NCBI GenBank assembly: GCA_910576895.1
Contig: CAJTJZ010000011.1
Span: 23,750-79,014, forward strand
Length of the DNA: 55,265 bases
DNA from: an uncultured Lachnospiraceae bacterium
Lineage (GTDB): Bacteria; Bacillota; Clostridia; Lachnospirales; Lachnospiraceae
Direction of reading: 5' to 3'
A program made the position numbers and the translations under genes. Below, piece after piece: positions 9,058-19,604 of the stretch. Positions within the stretch are counted from its first letter, which is position 1; every line of letters starts with the position of its first letter. The notes under the pieces were generated by a model, which was given only the letters and a program-made list of their open reading frames with translations, searched no databases and was not told the origin of the DNA.

Positions 9058-12000
9058 ATGAAGAATACTTATACTGTTTATCATTTGCATACCGATTATT
9101 CCAATACAGGTGGATATGCAGATTCATGTACTAAATACACAGATTATATTAAGCTTGCAAAAAAGAATGAAATGAAAGCAATAGCATTTAGTGAACATGG
9201 CAACATCGGAGATTGGATAAAGAAAAAACAAGCTTGTGATAAAGCAGGAATTAAATATATACATGGAGTTGAAGAATATGTATGTGTGGAATTGGCAGAA
9301 GATGATAGAGGTGGACATATAGGATTATATGCAAAAAATTGGCAAGGCGTATTGGAACTAAATGCTTTAACATCTATTGCTAATCAGAAAGGAGAATTGG
9401 CAGATAACAGTGATAGACATATGTATTATAATCCTCGAATTTCTTTAAAGGAATTGATGAATACTAGTGATAATATCATAGTAACTTCTGCTTGTTTGGC
9501 TTCTCCTTTAAATAAATGGGATTGTTTGGAAAAAAGAGATGCTTTTCAAACTTTAATAAAATGGATGATGAAAAATAAACATAGATGCTTTTTGGAAGTA
9601 CAATATCATAATTATGAGAATCAAAAGTTGTACAACCAAAAAATGTATATGTATAGTAAAAAAACGGGTATTCCTTTAATTGCTGGTACGGATACGCATT
9701 CATCTAGTTCCTATAAAGCAGAATGTAGAAAGATTTTGCAAAAATATAAGAAAAGTTTTTATGGAGAAGAAGATGAGTTTGATTTAACATGGAAAACTTA
9801 TGAGGAATTAGTTGCAGTATTTAAGGAACAGGGTGCATTATCTAAAGAGGTTTATTTAGAAGCTATTGAAAATACAAATAGATTTGCTGATATGATAGAG
9901 GATTTTACACTGGATAAGGCTTTTAAATATCCAACACTATATGGTGATAATGTAAGAGAACAATGGAAACAGTTAATTTACACTAATTTTAATGAAAAAC
10001 GTAAAAATGGGGAATTAAAACTTCCATCAAAAGTTAAAAAACAATGTGAAAAATATTTTGCAGAACATTCTATCATGCCAACAAATGAAACAGAAAGAAA
10101 AATTTATGAAACACACCAAAAGTATTTAGAATGGGCGAATCTTTATACGGATGATGAAGTTGTAAAACAGTATCAAGAAAAGATTATGGAAGAATTTAAA
10201 GTCATGTGCAAACTTGAAATGGAAAGTTTCATGATGTTTATGTCAGAATTGATTTCGTGGGCAAAAGGTAATCATATTCCTTGTGGTACTGGTAGAGGTA
10301 GCGTTTGTGGTAGTGAAATAGCATTTATTACGAATATCACTGATGTAGATCCTATGGTATGGAATACCGTTTTTTCACGATTTTGTAACGAAGATAGGGT
10401 TTCGCTTGGTGATATTGATGTTGATTTTGCTAGTGATGATAGAGAAAGAATTTATCAGTATATTATTGAAAGATTTACATCTGAAAAAACCGCTTATATT
10501 GCAGCATTTTCTACTTTACAAGATAGAGGATGCATTGATGTACTGGCTGGTGGATTAGGGTATCAGGATTTAGATAAAGTAATGGAAATTAAAAACAAAT
10601 TTGATGAGTTCTTTTCTGGCTATTCTAAGATAGTACAAGAGGAAGTAGATATAGAGGGTCTTGTTGAGAATGGGGAAACAGAATCAAGCAGCATTACTTT
10701 TGATAATCATGAAATCTATATGTTACATATTGCAAAAGAGAAAAAGAAGAAACAGCTTGATAATATTAAAAATCAATATGATAAGTTGATTAAAGATAAT
10801 CAGGATTTGTTCTACTATCTCAAAGGGTTAAAAGGAATAATCGTTGCAAAGGGTACTCATCCATCTGGTATGATTGGTTCTCCAATAACATTAGCAGATA
10901 ATATAGGACTGTTTTATAAAGATGGAGATAAGAATCTACCTGTATCAACTTGTGCTATGAAAGCAGTAGATTCATTAAATTATGTAAAGTTTGATATTCT
11001 TGGTTTAAAAACAGTAGGAATTATCAAAGACACGTGTGAATATGCTGGTATTCCTTATCCTAAATCTTATGCTTTAGATTGGGATGATGCAAACGTATGG
11101 AATAATATGATTCAAGCACAACAGGGGGTATTTCAGTTTGAAGGTGATTATGCTTTTGCTTTATTAAAGGATTTTAAACCTTGCACCATAAACCATATGA
11201 GTATGGTTAATGCTGCTTTACGTCCATCTGGTAAATCGTATAGAGATAGGATGATTGCAGGAGAACATAATGAAAATCCTTCCGAAGAAATAGATACATT
11301 GTTGGCTAGTAATCATGGTTATCTTATTTTTCAGGAAGATACCATTAAGTTTTTGACAGATATTTGTGGTTTTACTGGTAGTGCTGCGGATACAACACGA
11401 AGGGCGATTGGTAAAAAAGATAAAGAACTTTTAGAACAACAATTACCTAAAATTTTAGATGGATATTGTAATCATTCTCCAAAAGAAAGAATGATTGCAG
11501 AAGAAGAAGCAAAACAATTTGTTCAAATTATAAAAGATTCATCCGAGTATCAGTTTGGCTATAATCATTCAACAGCATACAGTATGAATGGCTATGAATG
11601 TGTATGGTTACGAACATATTATACAGTTGAATTTATTGCTGCATATTTGAATCGAGCAGAGAACAAAGAGGATACAAATTATGGTATAGAGTTAGCCAAA
11701 ATGAACAACATAGAAATATTGCCTATTAAATTTGGTAAATCTTCTGCTAAATATACAATAGATCGTAAAAATAATGCAATATATAAAGGCATTGCTTCCA
11801 TCAAATATTGTAATGAATCTATTGCAGCAGAACTGTTAGAATTATCCAAAAATCATTATGATTCCTTTTTCGATTTATTAGATGATGTTACAAGAAAAAC
11901 ATCGGTTGATATCAGGCAATTAAATATATTGACAGGACTTAATTTCTTTTCAGACTTTGGTAAGAATAAGTATTTACTTCATCTTATTACCCTATTTTAT

Positions 12001-12567
12001 GGTGTGAAAAAGAAAGAGGGAAAATCAAAAAGTTCAAAAATTGTATTACCAGCCTTAAGAAATTGTAAAATTCTGAAAAAGGATAAGTTTGAAATATATG
12101 AAGAATATGGTCTTACAGAATATTTAGTAAAAAAATATTCTACTAATGAAACAAAAACACAATATAGCGGTATAGACAATCTTGGTTTATTGAATGAACT
12201 TGCATCCAGACTTGATAATAAATCTATGTCAGTTATGGAACAATGTAAGTTTGAAAAGGAATATTTAGAATATATTATTTATACGAATCCTAATATAGCA
12301 GATTTTTATTATATTGTATCAGATTTTAAGACTTTTAAAGATGTTACACGACCTCATTTAGTGTTAAGAAATTTAAAAACAGGTGAGGAAGTGAAAACAA
12401 AAATCAAGCAAGGCAAACGATATAGACAAAATCCTTTTGGAGAGTTTTCTGTTCTTAAAGTAGAAGGATTTACATGGGATTTCAAAAGTAGATTTATACA
12501 AGGAGAATGGAAGAAAACAGAGGAGTTAGAACCTATTTTGGAAAGCTATGAAGTAGTTAAGAGGTAA
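9058..12567 (+). CDS. DNA polymerase III alpha subunit (DnaE type), phage-encoded
   Basis: 1169 residues from the ATG at 9058, chosen because AGGAG ends 7 bases upstream; in-frame ATGs at 9031 and 9052 are poorly placed. The N-terminal PHP domain begins at once (YHLHTDYS, residues 8-15). The C-family polymerase catalytic acids are in DIDVDF at residues 452-457, preceded by GTGRGSVCGS, and a later FQFEGDYAF block matches the finger region. It would replicate the element's DNA. A dedicated DnaE-type polymerase is less usual in phages than a PolA-type one. It follows the nuclease and overlaps nothing except the upstream gene's stop region. Confidence 0.92.
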   Translation: MKNTYTVYHLHTDYSNTGGYADSCTKYTDYIKLAKKNEMKAIAFSEHGNIGDWIKKKQACDKAGIKYIHGVEEYVCVELAEDDRGGHIGLYAKNWQGVLELNALTSIANQKGELADNSDRHMYYNPRISLKELMNTSDNIIVTSACLASPLNKWDCLEKRDAFQTLIKWMMKNKHRCFLEVQYHNYENQKLYNQKMYMYSKKTGIPLIAGTDTHSSSSYKAECRKILQKYKKSFYGEEDEFDLTWKTYEELVAVFKEQGALSKEVYLEAIENTNRFADMIEDFTLDKAFKYPTLYGDNVREQWKQLIYTNFNEKRKNGELKLPSKVKKQCEKYFAEHSIMPTNETERKIYETHQKYLEWANLYTDDEVVKQYQEKIMEEFKVMCKLEMESFMMFMSELISWAKGNHIPCGTGRGSVCGSEIAFITNITDVDPMVWNTVFSRFCNEDRVSLGDIDVDFASDDRERIYQYIIERFTSEKTAYIAAFSTLQDRGCIDVLAGGLGYQDLDKVMEIKNKFDEFFSGYSKIVQEEVDIEGLVENGETESSSITFDNHEIYMLHIAKEKKKKQLDNIKNQYDKLIKDNQDLFYYLKGLKGIIVAKGTHPSGMIGSPITLADNIGLFYKDGDKNLPVSTCAMKAVDSLNYVKFDILGLKTVGIIKDTCEYAGIPYPKSYALDWDDANVWNNMIQAQQGVFQFEGDYAFALLKDFKPCTINHMSMVNAALRPSGKSYRDRMIAGEHNENPSEEIDTLLASNHGYLIFQEDTIKFLTDICGFTGSAADTTRRAIGKKDKELLEQQLPKILDGYCNHSPKERMIAEEEAKQFVQIIKDSSEYQFGYNHSTAYSMNGYECVWLRTYYTVEFIAAYLNRAENKEDTNYGIELAKMNNIEILPIKFGKSSAKYTIDRKNNAIYKGIASIKYCNESIAAELLELSKNHYDSFFDLLDDVTRKTSVDIRQLNILTGLNFFSDFGKNKYLLHLITLFYGVKKKEGKSKSSKIVLPALRNCKILKKDKFEIYEEYGLTEYLVKKYSTNETKTQYSGIDNLGLLNELASRLDNKSMSVMEQCKFEKEYLEYIIYTNPNIADFYYIVSDFKTFKDVTRPHLVLRNLKTGEEVKTKIKQGKRYRQNPFGEFSVLKVEGFTWDFKSRFIQGEWKKTEELEPILESYEVVKR

Positions 12568-12571
12568 TGAT

Positions 12572-14900
12572 ATGAAGGTAAGTGAAAAGAAAGAATATAA
12601 ATTTAATGGTAAAATTTTACGTTGTGTTTATCAAGCAGAAGATTATAGTGTGTATTCTGTTTCTATTGATCAAGATAAATATCCAGAATTGAAATTAAGT
12701 CGTTATGGAACAGTTACTATTTTAGGTGAACTTCCTATTCTTACGGAAAAAGTAGAGTATGAAATTGTAGCTTATGAACAAGAGAGTAAATATGGAATCG
12801 GATATAAAGTATTCAATATTAAACGTGATATTCCTACCACACAAGAAGATATGTATATCTTTTTATCTGAAATACTTACTGATAAGCAGGTTAGCGAAAT
12901 ATGGCGTGAATATCCTGATATTGTCCAACGTGTAAAAGAAAATCGTTTAGATGATATTGACTTGAATAAATTAAAAGGCATTAAAGAATATACGTTTAAT
13001 GTAATTATAGAAAAGATTACAGAAAACTTTTGTCTGGCTGATTTGGTTATTGAATTTCAGGGGTATCTTAATCTTTCTATGATAAAAAAGATTTATAAAA
13101 AGTATACTTCTATTGATGTTTTGAAAGAAAAATTGCAGCAAGATCCATATAAATGTTTATGTGGATTAGCTGGTGTGGGATTTAAAACAGCGGATAGTAT
13201 TTTATTGGATATGGAAAAGGTATCAAAAGAAAATATAAAAAAAGGAAAACCACCTATCATACCGTTTGATTCCGATTTGAGAAGTAGTCCAGAAAGATGT
13301 TTGGCTTGTGTGTTATATCTTTTGGAAGAAAATGAAAAGAATGGTCATACAAAAATGAGTTTAATAGAATTGAGAAAAGAATGTATATCCTTAGTTCCAA
13401 AATGTGCAGATTATTTTCCTATGATTATGAAATCAGATAGCATCTATTATAATAAGGAAACTTTAGATGTTGCTTTGAAAAAAACGTATGATATGGAATA
13501 TTGTATTGCAAAAATTTTATTACATAATCTTCGTAAAAAGAATCATGACATATGGAACTATGATATTGAAAAATATCGTAATGTAGATGGATTTGATTTA
13601 TCGGATGAGCAAATTCAATTATTAGACAATATATGTAAATATCGTATTAGTATTCTCAATGGCTGGGCAGGAGTTGGGAAATCATTTAGTACACAGGCAG
13701 CAATATATATGTTTAAAGATAATAAAAAAAGTTTTCAATTGTTTTCGCCAACGGGAAAAGCTGCAAAAGTTTTGTCAAATTATACAAAGGAAGAAGCTAC
13801 AACAATTCATAGAGGTTTAGGTTATAATCCATCTTTGGAATATCTTTGAACGATAAATAAAAATAATAAGTTAAAGTGTGATGTAGTAATTGTAGATGAG
13901 TTTTCTATGGTTGACATTTTCCTCTTTGAAAAATTATTGGATGCCATAGATTTTAAAACTACACGATTGGTATTGATTGGAGATAACGCACAACTTTGTT
14001 CTGTAGGATGTGGGAATCTTCTTCATGATTTTATGGAAACAAAAGTAATTCCTACCATAACGCTTACTAAGGTATTCCGTTATGGTGAGGGCGGTCTGAT
14101 GAAAGTAGCAACTGATGTAAGATGTTGTAAAACGTATTTGACCAATGCTATGAAAAATAAGATGATAAAATTTGGTGCAAATCAAGATTATGTTTTTGTT
14201 GATTTATCATCAGAAGCAATACCACAAAATGTTGTAGGTTTGTATAAAAAGCTTTTATCAAAAGGGTATGGTGTGGAAGATATTCAAGTGCTAACTGCAA
14301 AGAATGTAGGTGATTGTGGAACGGTTGCCTTAAATAATAGGATTCAAAAAGTAGCAAATCCAAATTATGGTAGTAAAGTATTTTTAAGATCAGGTGATAC
14401 CGTATTTTTTGAGGGAGATTATCCAAAAAGTGAATAATTATAAAGCAGAATTAGATGTGAAAAGTATGGATCATTGGAAGTGTGAGTTTTATTCCAATCA
14501 GGAAGATAAACCTACTACATTTATTGCTAATGGTGAAACAGGTATTGTAAAAGAAATTTACCAAAGTTATATGATCATTGATTTTGATGGTATTATGGTT
14601 AAATACTATCCATCAGATCTGAATATGATAGGATTGGGATATTCTATTACGATTCATAAATCCCAAGGTTCAAGTATCAAGGCAGTGATTCTCGTATCTC
14701 CACAAAATCATATTTTCATGTTAAATAGCAATTTACTTTATGTTGGATTAACCAGAATGAAAGAAGTATGTTATCACTTAGGTACATTACAAAGTGTGAA
14801 TCAAGCAGTTGGGAAAAAGGCAAATTTAACAAGAAACACATGGATGCAGCATTTACTTACAACCATGTCGGAAGATGAGTATCATGTACCAGAATTATAA
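12572..14900 (+). pseudogene. RecD2-like DNA helicase, disrupted by a TGA and a frameshift
   Basis: Three consecutive pieces read as one SF1B helicase. Piece 1 (12572-13849, 425 residues) has a helix-hairpin-helix (LCGLAGVGFKTADSI) and Walker A GWAGVGKS near residue 364, then stops at TGA 13847-13849. Piece 2 continues in the same frame with VVIVDEFSMVD (Walker B) and GDNAQL (motif III) and ends at TAA 14435-14437. Piece 3, in the +1 frame, has VNNYKAEL, TIHKSQGSS (motif V) and YVGLTRMKEV (motif VI). The frame change lies about 14405-14434, where a T6 and an A5 run offer slippage sites. Neighbouring element genes use TGA as a stop, so recoding is unlikely. Two lesions imply a pseudogene, unless they are sequencing errors. 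Confidence 0.85.
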
Positions 14901-14913
14901 AGGAGGGAAGCAA

Positions 14914-15738
14914 ATGGTTTCGATAACAGTAAATGATTTTGATTTAGGACAAATAGCAGAATCAGGACAATGTTTTCGGATGCATTATATAGGGAAAGGA
15001 AGTTATTCTATCATTGCATTTGATAAATATATAGAAGTATCGCAATTAGGAAATAATCTTATATTTTCTTGTACATCAGAAGAATATGAAAGGTTCTGGA
15101 AAGATTATTTTGATATAGATACAGATTATGCAGAAATTAAGCGGAATGCTAAATGTGATGCTTATTTAAGTAAAGCCATACAATATGCAACAGGGATAAG
15201 AATTTTGAAACAAGATTTATTTGAAATGATCATTACTTTTATTATTTCTCAACGAAAAAGTATCCCATCTATTAAAAAATGTGTGAAAACTCTTGCTTAT
15301 CGGTATGGTAAGGAAATAAGAGGATTTGATAGGAATGGTTCAACTGTGATAGTAAACGCTTTTCCTACACCCGAAGATTTAAGTAGAGTGCCTATTTCTG
15401 ATTTAAGAGAATGTGGCTTGGGTTATCGAGATGGATATGTATCTGATGCAGCAAAATGGTTTTGCAAAGAATATCCTAAAATAGATGTGGAAAGATTTAA
15501 AAAAGAGTATCCCTTTGCAAAAAATGTATTACAGAATATAAACGGTGTAGGGGATAAGATAGCAAATTGTATCTGTCTCTTTGCTTTGCATCAATTACAA
15601 GCTTGTCCAATTGATACCCATATGCATCAGATAATTGATAAAGAGTATCATGAGATTATGCCAGAATGGATGGTAAGTGAAAAAGCTGGAGTTCTTCAGC
15701 AATATTGCTTCTATTATAAAAGAAATTATATGGAATAA
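14914..15738 (+). CDS. 8-oxoguanine DNA glycosylase/AP lyase (OGG1 type)
   Basis: 274 residues from the ATG at 14914, which follows AGGAGGGA closely. The N-terminal OGG domain includes SGQCFRMH near residue 20. The HhH-GPD domain carries INGVGDKIANCICL with catalytic Lys at K215 and the essential Asp in PIDTHMHQI at D234, the same 19-residue spacing as in human OGG1 (K249/D268). It should remove 8-oxoguanine and nick the abasic site. Carriage on a phage-like element is unusual. It lies between the broken helicase and nrdD in the same operon. Confidence 0.85.
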   Translation: MVSITVNDFDLGQIAESGQCFRMHYIGKGSYSIIAFDKYIEVSQLGNNLIFSCTSEEYERFWKDYFDIDTDYAEIKRNAKCDAYLSKAIQYATGIRILKQDLFEMIITFIISQRKSIPSIKKCVKTLAYRYGKEIRGFDRNGSTVIVNAFPTPEDLSRVPISDLRECGLGYRDGYVSDAAKWFCKEYPKIDVERFKKEYPFAKNVLQNINGVGDKIANCICLFALHQLQACPIDTHMHQIIDKEYHEIMPEWMVSEKAGVLQQYCFYYKRNYME

Positions 15739-15751
15739 GGAGGAAAACAAA

Positions 15752-18001
15752 ATGGTATCTGTTAAGAAAAGAAAGGGTGAAATGGTAGATTTTGATAAAT
15801 CTAAAATTTCTGTTGCTATTCTTCAAGCTATGGAACATGGGAGTGGCATCGTAAGACCAAAAATTGCTAAGGAAATAGCAGAAGAAATTTATGAGAAATA
15901 TAAAACTAACGATGAAGTTAGCATTTATGACATAGAGGGAGATGTTTTTAACCTTCTAATTGAAAAAGGGCAAAATCTTACCGCAAAAGCATATGAGAGT
16001 TATCGAAGTATACGACAGTTTCAAAGAGAACATAATACGATTGCAGAACAAACAAAAGAAATGGTAAGTGGTCAAAATGAATACTGGAATACAGAAAATT
16101 CAAATAAAAATGCAAAAGAAATCAAAACACAAAGAGATTATATGGCAGGAATTGTAAGCACTGATATTACAAAAAGATTTTTACTTTCCCCAGATATTGT
16201 ACAAGCTCATGATGCTGGTATCTTACATTTTCATGATATGGATTACTTTGCAGAGAATGCGATTACCAATTGTTGCCTGATTAATTTAGGTGATATGCTG
16301 CAAAATGGTACAGTAATGAATGGTAAAATGATAGAAAAGCCACATAGATTAATTACCGCTTCAACTGTTAGTACACAGATTATTACAGCAGTTAATTCTT
16401 CACAATATGGTGGTACAACAATATCGCTTACTCATTTAGCACCTTTTGTAAGAGATTCAGAAAATCGTATTCGGGAAGAATTAAAGGAAGAAATTATAAC
16501 ATTGGTTGATGAAAAAAGAATGATCAATGAAGTTGAATTTGAAAAAGTAGTACAAAAACGTTTAGTAAAAGAAATAGAAGATTCTGTGCAAACATTTAAT
16601 TACCAAATTAATACAATGTTCACAGTGAATGGTCAAGCCCCTTTTCTTTCAGTATTTATGTATTTAGGAGAAACGAATGAATACAAGAAAGAGTTAGCAA
16701 TGTTAATAGAAGAATTTTTAAAACAAAGAATTGTTGGCATTAAAAACGAAACGGGAGTTTACATTACACAAGAATTTCCAAAATTATTATATGTTTTGGA
16801 AGAAGATAATATAAAAGAGGATTCAAAATATTTTTATCTTACAGAATTAGCAGCAAAATGTACAGCAAAGAGAATGACACCAGATTATATTAGTGAAAAG
16901 GTGATGCTGAAATTAAAAGGTGATTGTTACCCATGCATGGGTTGTAGATCGTTTCTTACACCAGATAGGTTTACGGATATGGGAATCGGTAATATTGCAA
17001 ATGCTTTGAATTATAAAAAAGGCGAACATAAATATTATGGGAGATTAAATCAAGGTGTTGTAACAATCAATTTACCTGATGTTGCTTTATCTTCTGGTGG
17101 TAATTTTGAAGAATTTTGGAATCTTTTACATAAGAGATTAGAACTTTGTCATAAGGCATTACGATTCAGACATGAGAGATTACTTAGTACACCTTCCGAT
17201 GTTGCACCAATTCTTTGGCAGCATGGAGCATTTGCAAGATTAAAAAAAGGGGAAAGAATAGATAAACTTTTATTGCATGGATATTCCACTATTTCTTTAG
17301 GATATGCTGGTTTATATGAATGTGTAAAATATATGACCAAGGAATCACATTCTAGTGGTAAAGGAAAAGAGTTTGGTTTATTAGTGATGAAAGCATTAAA
17401 TGATGCTTGTGCAGAATGGAAGAAGGCAGAAGATATTGATTATAGTGTCTATGGCACTCCAATAGAATCTACAACTTATAAATTTGCAAAATGTTTAAAA
17501 AATAGATTTGGTATTATCAAAGATATTACAGACCATGATTATATTACCAATTCTTACCACATTAATGTAAGAGAAGAAATTGGTCCTTTTGAAAAGCTTA
17601 CGATTGAAGGTGAGTATCAAGAATTAAGTCCGGGAGGAGCTATTTCCTATATTGAAACATCGGATCTTACCAATAATTCAGAAGCAATCATTACAGTAAT
17701 GCAGTATATTTATGACCATATTATGTATGCAGAATTAAATACAAAATCTGATTATTGTCAGATATGTGGTTATGATGGTGAAATAAAGATTATAGATGTA
17801 AATGGTAAATTAGAATGGGAATGTCCGAAATGTGGGAATCGTGATCAGAACAAAATGAATGTAGCAAGAAGAACTTGTGGTTATGTAGGAAGTCATTTTT
17901 GGAATGCTGGTCGTACCGAAGAAATTAGAGATAGATTTGTACATTTAGATGATATAGAACTGAAAGATGAATTAGTGGAAACAGGAGGAATCCCATCATG
18001 A
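15752..18001 (+). CDS. nrdD: Anaerobic ribonucleoside-triphosphate reductase
   Basis: 749 residues from the ATG at 15752 (AAGGAGGA about 8 bases upstream). An ATP-cone regulatory domain starts the protein (VKKRKGEMVDFDKSKISVA). The large glycyl-radical barrel follows. Zinc Cys pairs CQICG and CPKCG stand near the C-terminus, and the glycyl radical motif RTCGYVG is at about 707-713, followed by FWNAGRTEEI. It reduces NTPs to dNTPs under anoxia and must be activated by NrdG, encoded next with an ATGA overlap. It gives the element its own dNTP supply and suggests an anaerobic host. Confidence 0.95.
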   Translation: MVSVKKRKGEMVDFDKSKISVAILQAMEHGSGIVRPKIAKEIAEEIYEKYKTNDEVSIYDIEGDVFNLLIEKGQNLTAKAYESYRSIRQFQREHNTIAEQTKEMVSGQNEYWNTENSNKNAKEIKTQRDYMAGIVSTDITKRFLLSPDIVQAHDAGILHFHDMDYFAENAITNCCLINLGDMLQNGTVMNGKMIEKPHRLITASTVSTQIITAVNSSQYGGTTISLTHLAPFVRDSENRIREELKEEIITLVDEKRMINEVEFEKVVQKRLVKEIEDSVQTFNYQINTMFTVNGQAPFLSVFMYLGETNEYKKELAMLIEEFLKQRIVGIKNETGVYITQEFPKLLYVLEEDNIKEDSKYFYLTELAAKCTAKRMTPDYISEKVMLKLKGDCYPCMGCRSFLTPDRFTDMGIGNIANALNYKKGEHKYYGRLNQGVVTINLPDVALSSGGNFEEFWNLLHKRLELCHKALRFRHERLLSTPSDVAPILWQHGAFARLKKGERIDKLLLHGYSTISLGYAGLYECVKYMTKESHSSGKGKEFGLLVMKALNDACAEWKKAEDIDYSVYGTPIESTTYKFAKCLKNRFGIIKDITDHDYITNSYHINVREEIGPFEKLTIEGEYQELSPGGAISYIETSDLTNNSEAIITVMQYIYDHIMYAELNTKSDYCQICGYDGEIKIIDVNGKLEWECPKCGNRDQNKMNVARRTCGYVGSHFWNAGRTEEIRDRFVHLDDIELKDELVETGGIPS

Positions 18002-18519
18002 GATATTCAAAAATACATAAATTGGATGTATCTAATGGTTCTGGTATTGGTGTTGCTTTATTTGTTCAAGGATGTCATTTCCATTGTAAAAATTGCTTTA
18101 ATAAAGAAACATGGGATTTTGATCGTGGCAAAGAATGGACCAGTAAAATAGAAAAGAAATTTCTTGATTTAATGGATAGACCATATATTACAAGAGTGAC
18201 TATGTTAGGAGGAGAGCCATTAGCAGATGAAAATATAGATGATGTTATGTATCTGTTATACAAAATAAGGGATAGATTTGGAAATTCCAAAAAGATATGG
18301 ATATATACTGGATATACATTTGAAGAAATACAAAATGGATATAGTAATAAATTATGCGAAAGAAAGAATGTTTTATTACTTGCAGATGTGCTTGTAGATG
18401 GACAGTATTTTGATGAATTAAAAGATCTTTCTCTTAAATTCAGAGGTTCGTCTAATCAGAGAATTATAGATGTAAAAAAATCGCTTATGCAAGGTAAAGT
18501 AGTTTTATATATGAAATAA
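17998..18519 (+). CDS. nrdG: Anaerobic ribonucleotide reductase activating enzyme (radical SAM)
   Basis: 173 residues. The radical SAM iron-sulfur motif is C26-x3-C30-x2-C33 in GCHFHCKNC, and the glycine-rich SAM-binding segment MLGGEPL follows. It installs the glycyl radical on NrdD. Its start overlaps the nrdD stop (ATGA), and its ribosome binding site AGGAGG lies inside the end of nrdD, so translation is coupled. Length and motifs are normal for the family. Confidence 0.94.
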   Translation: MRYSKIHKLDVSNGSGIGVALFVQGCHFHCKNCFNKETWDFDRGKEWTSKIEKKFLDLMDRPYITRVTMLGGEPLADENIDDVMYLLYKIRDRFGNSKKIWIYTGYTFEEIQNGYSNKLCERKNVLLLADVLVDGQYFDELKDLSLKFRGSSNQRIIDVKKSLMQGKVVLYMK

Positions 18520-18567
18520 GAATGGGAAAAGTGAGGTATTACTTATGCAGATACAGGAAGGAGAAGA

Positions 18568-18663
18568 ATGAAAGTAGATATTTTCGATACAAAAAACAAG
18601 TATGGAATTATTTATACAGATCCAGCATGGAAACAGACTAAGGGAAAGAGTATTTTATATTAA
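18568..18663 (+). pseudogene. Remnant of MT-A70-type DNA adenine methyltransferase
   Basis: A 31-residue reading frame with a GGAGAAG site before its ATG. It contains KYGIIYTDPAWKQTKGK, which matches the start of phage MT-A70 methyltransferases (family motif DPPW; here the second position is Ala), then runs out of homology into a stop. The catalytic domain is otherwise absent, so this is the 5' stump left by a deletion. No complete methyltransferase is visible in the window. Confidence 0.6.
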
Positions 18664-18707
18664 CGATACATGAAACTGGCTAAGCTTAGGAGAAAGAGAG
18701 GAAAGGT

Positions 18708-18935
18708 ATGGAAAATTTAAGAAGATGTAAAGGAAAATGCAACATATATGAAAACGGTAAATGGAGCAGCTTAGAATTTGATTTAGGCTATTTTCATGAA
18801 TGGGGTATGAACTATGAAGAATTTGAAAGTGGAGCAGGAAATTATTCTGTTGCGATTGTTGAGTTGCCGGATGGAAGAATTGTTATGCCAGTGGCAGATG
18901 ATATTGTTTTTATTGATTTGATGAAAAATGAATAG
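18708..18935 (+). CDS. Hypothetical phage protein
   Basis: 75 residues with AGAGGAAAGG directly before the ATG. It is an acidic, beta-rich protein with two Cys near the N-terminus and the phrase VAIVELPDGRIVMPVADDI. It is unrecognised. It follows the methyltransferase stump in the same direction, among small accessory genes of the element. Confidence 0.55.
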   Translation: MENLRRCKGKCNIYENGKWSSLEFDLGYFHEWGMNYEEFESGAGNYSVAIVELPDGRIVMPVADDIVFIDLMKNE

Positions 18936-19000
18936 AGAACAAATAATCACTATTTCATCCTGACAGTGCAGGAAATATGGAAGGGAAGTGAGGATTGAGT

Positions 19001-19309
19001 ATGAATGATGATTTGATTAGCAGGAGAGAGTTATTAGAAGAACTTAAAGATTTTCGTATGAGTATTACTGGTTCTACTAATGCTACAGCATTTGTAATTA
19101 TGGATCAGACAAAAAAATCTATAATGAAAATAATAGAAGAACAACCTATTGCGTATGATGTAGACAAGGTTATTAAATCTATAAACAAAATCGGGCAAAA
19201 ATATTGTGATTCTGTTGAATGTGAAAATAATTGTGAGGATTGTGAACATAGCTGTTTAATGGGAGCAATTATTAATGTTATTAAGTCTGGTGGTGTTACA
19301 AATGGTTGA
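19001..19309 (+). CDS. Hypothetical phage protein with Cys cluster
   Basis: 102 residues from the ATG at 19001 (GAGGA ends 6 bases upstream; the TTG at 18995 is too close). It begins MNDDLISRRELLEELKDF, a start common to small clostridial prophage proteins, and includes YDVDKVIKSI. A Cys cluster CENNCEDCEHSC near residues 76-87 may bind metal. It ends in TGA within the start of the next gene. The function is unknown. Confidence 0.6.
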   Translation: MNDDLISRRELLEELKDFRMSITGSTNATAFVIMDQTKKSIMKIIEEQPIAYDVDKVIKSINKIGQKYCDSVECENNCEDCEHSCLMGAIINVIKSGGVTNG

Positions 19310-19583
19310 AATTAAAAGATTGTCGGGTGATTATATTAGAGGATATACGAAGGCAATACAAGATATTTCTGAAATTTTTGAATATATACGGACTGATCTG
19401 AAATTTCATCATAAGAACCTAAATGGAAAACTATCTATTATGCTTTTGAAAATAATTTTGGAGAACAGGGAAAGGATACGAGAAAGAATAAAAAATGCCA
19501 GCGGAGATAGAAAGCGTGAGGGTTTTATAAGATGGAATTATAATAAAAAAGAATTTGAGTGGTTTTGTAAAGAAAATAATTAA
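19302..19583 (+). CDS. Hypothetical phage protein
   Basis: 93 residues from the ATG at 19302, overlapping the previous gene by 8 bases. It is helical and basic, ending WNYNKKEFEWFCKENN. No family is recognised. The overlap suggests translational coupling with the preceding Cys-cluster protein. Confidence 0.5.
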   Translation: MVEIKRLSGDYIRGYTKAIQDISEIFEYIRTDLKFHHKNLNGKLSIMLLKIILENRERIRERIKNASGDRKREGFIRWNYNKKEFEWFCKENN

Positions 19584-19604
19584 AAAGGTAAAGAAGGTAG
19601 TGAG

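Noticed and set aside
13847..13849. TGA recoded as Trp in the phage element
   Set aside because: TGA serves as a natural stop in element genes (nrdD end at 17999-18001; end of the gene at 19309), and the helicase also has an independent frameshift.
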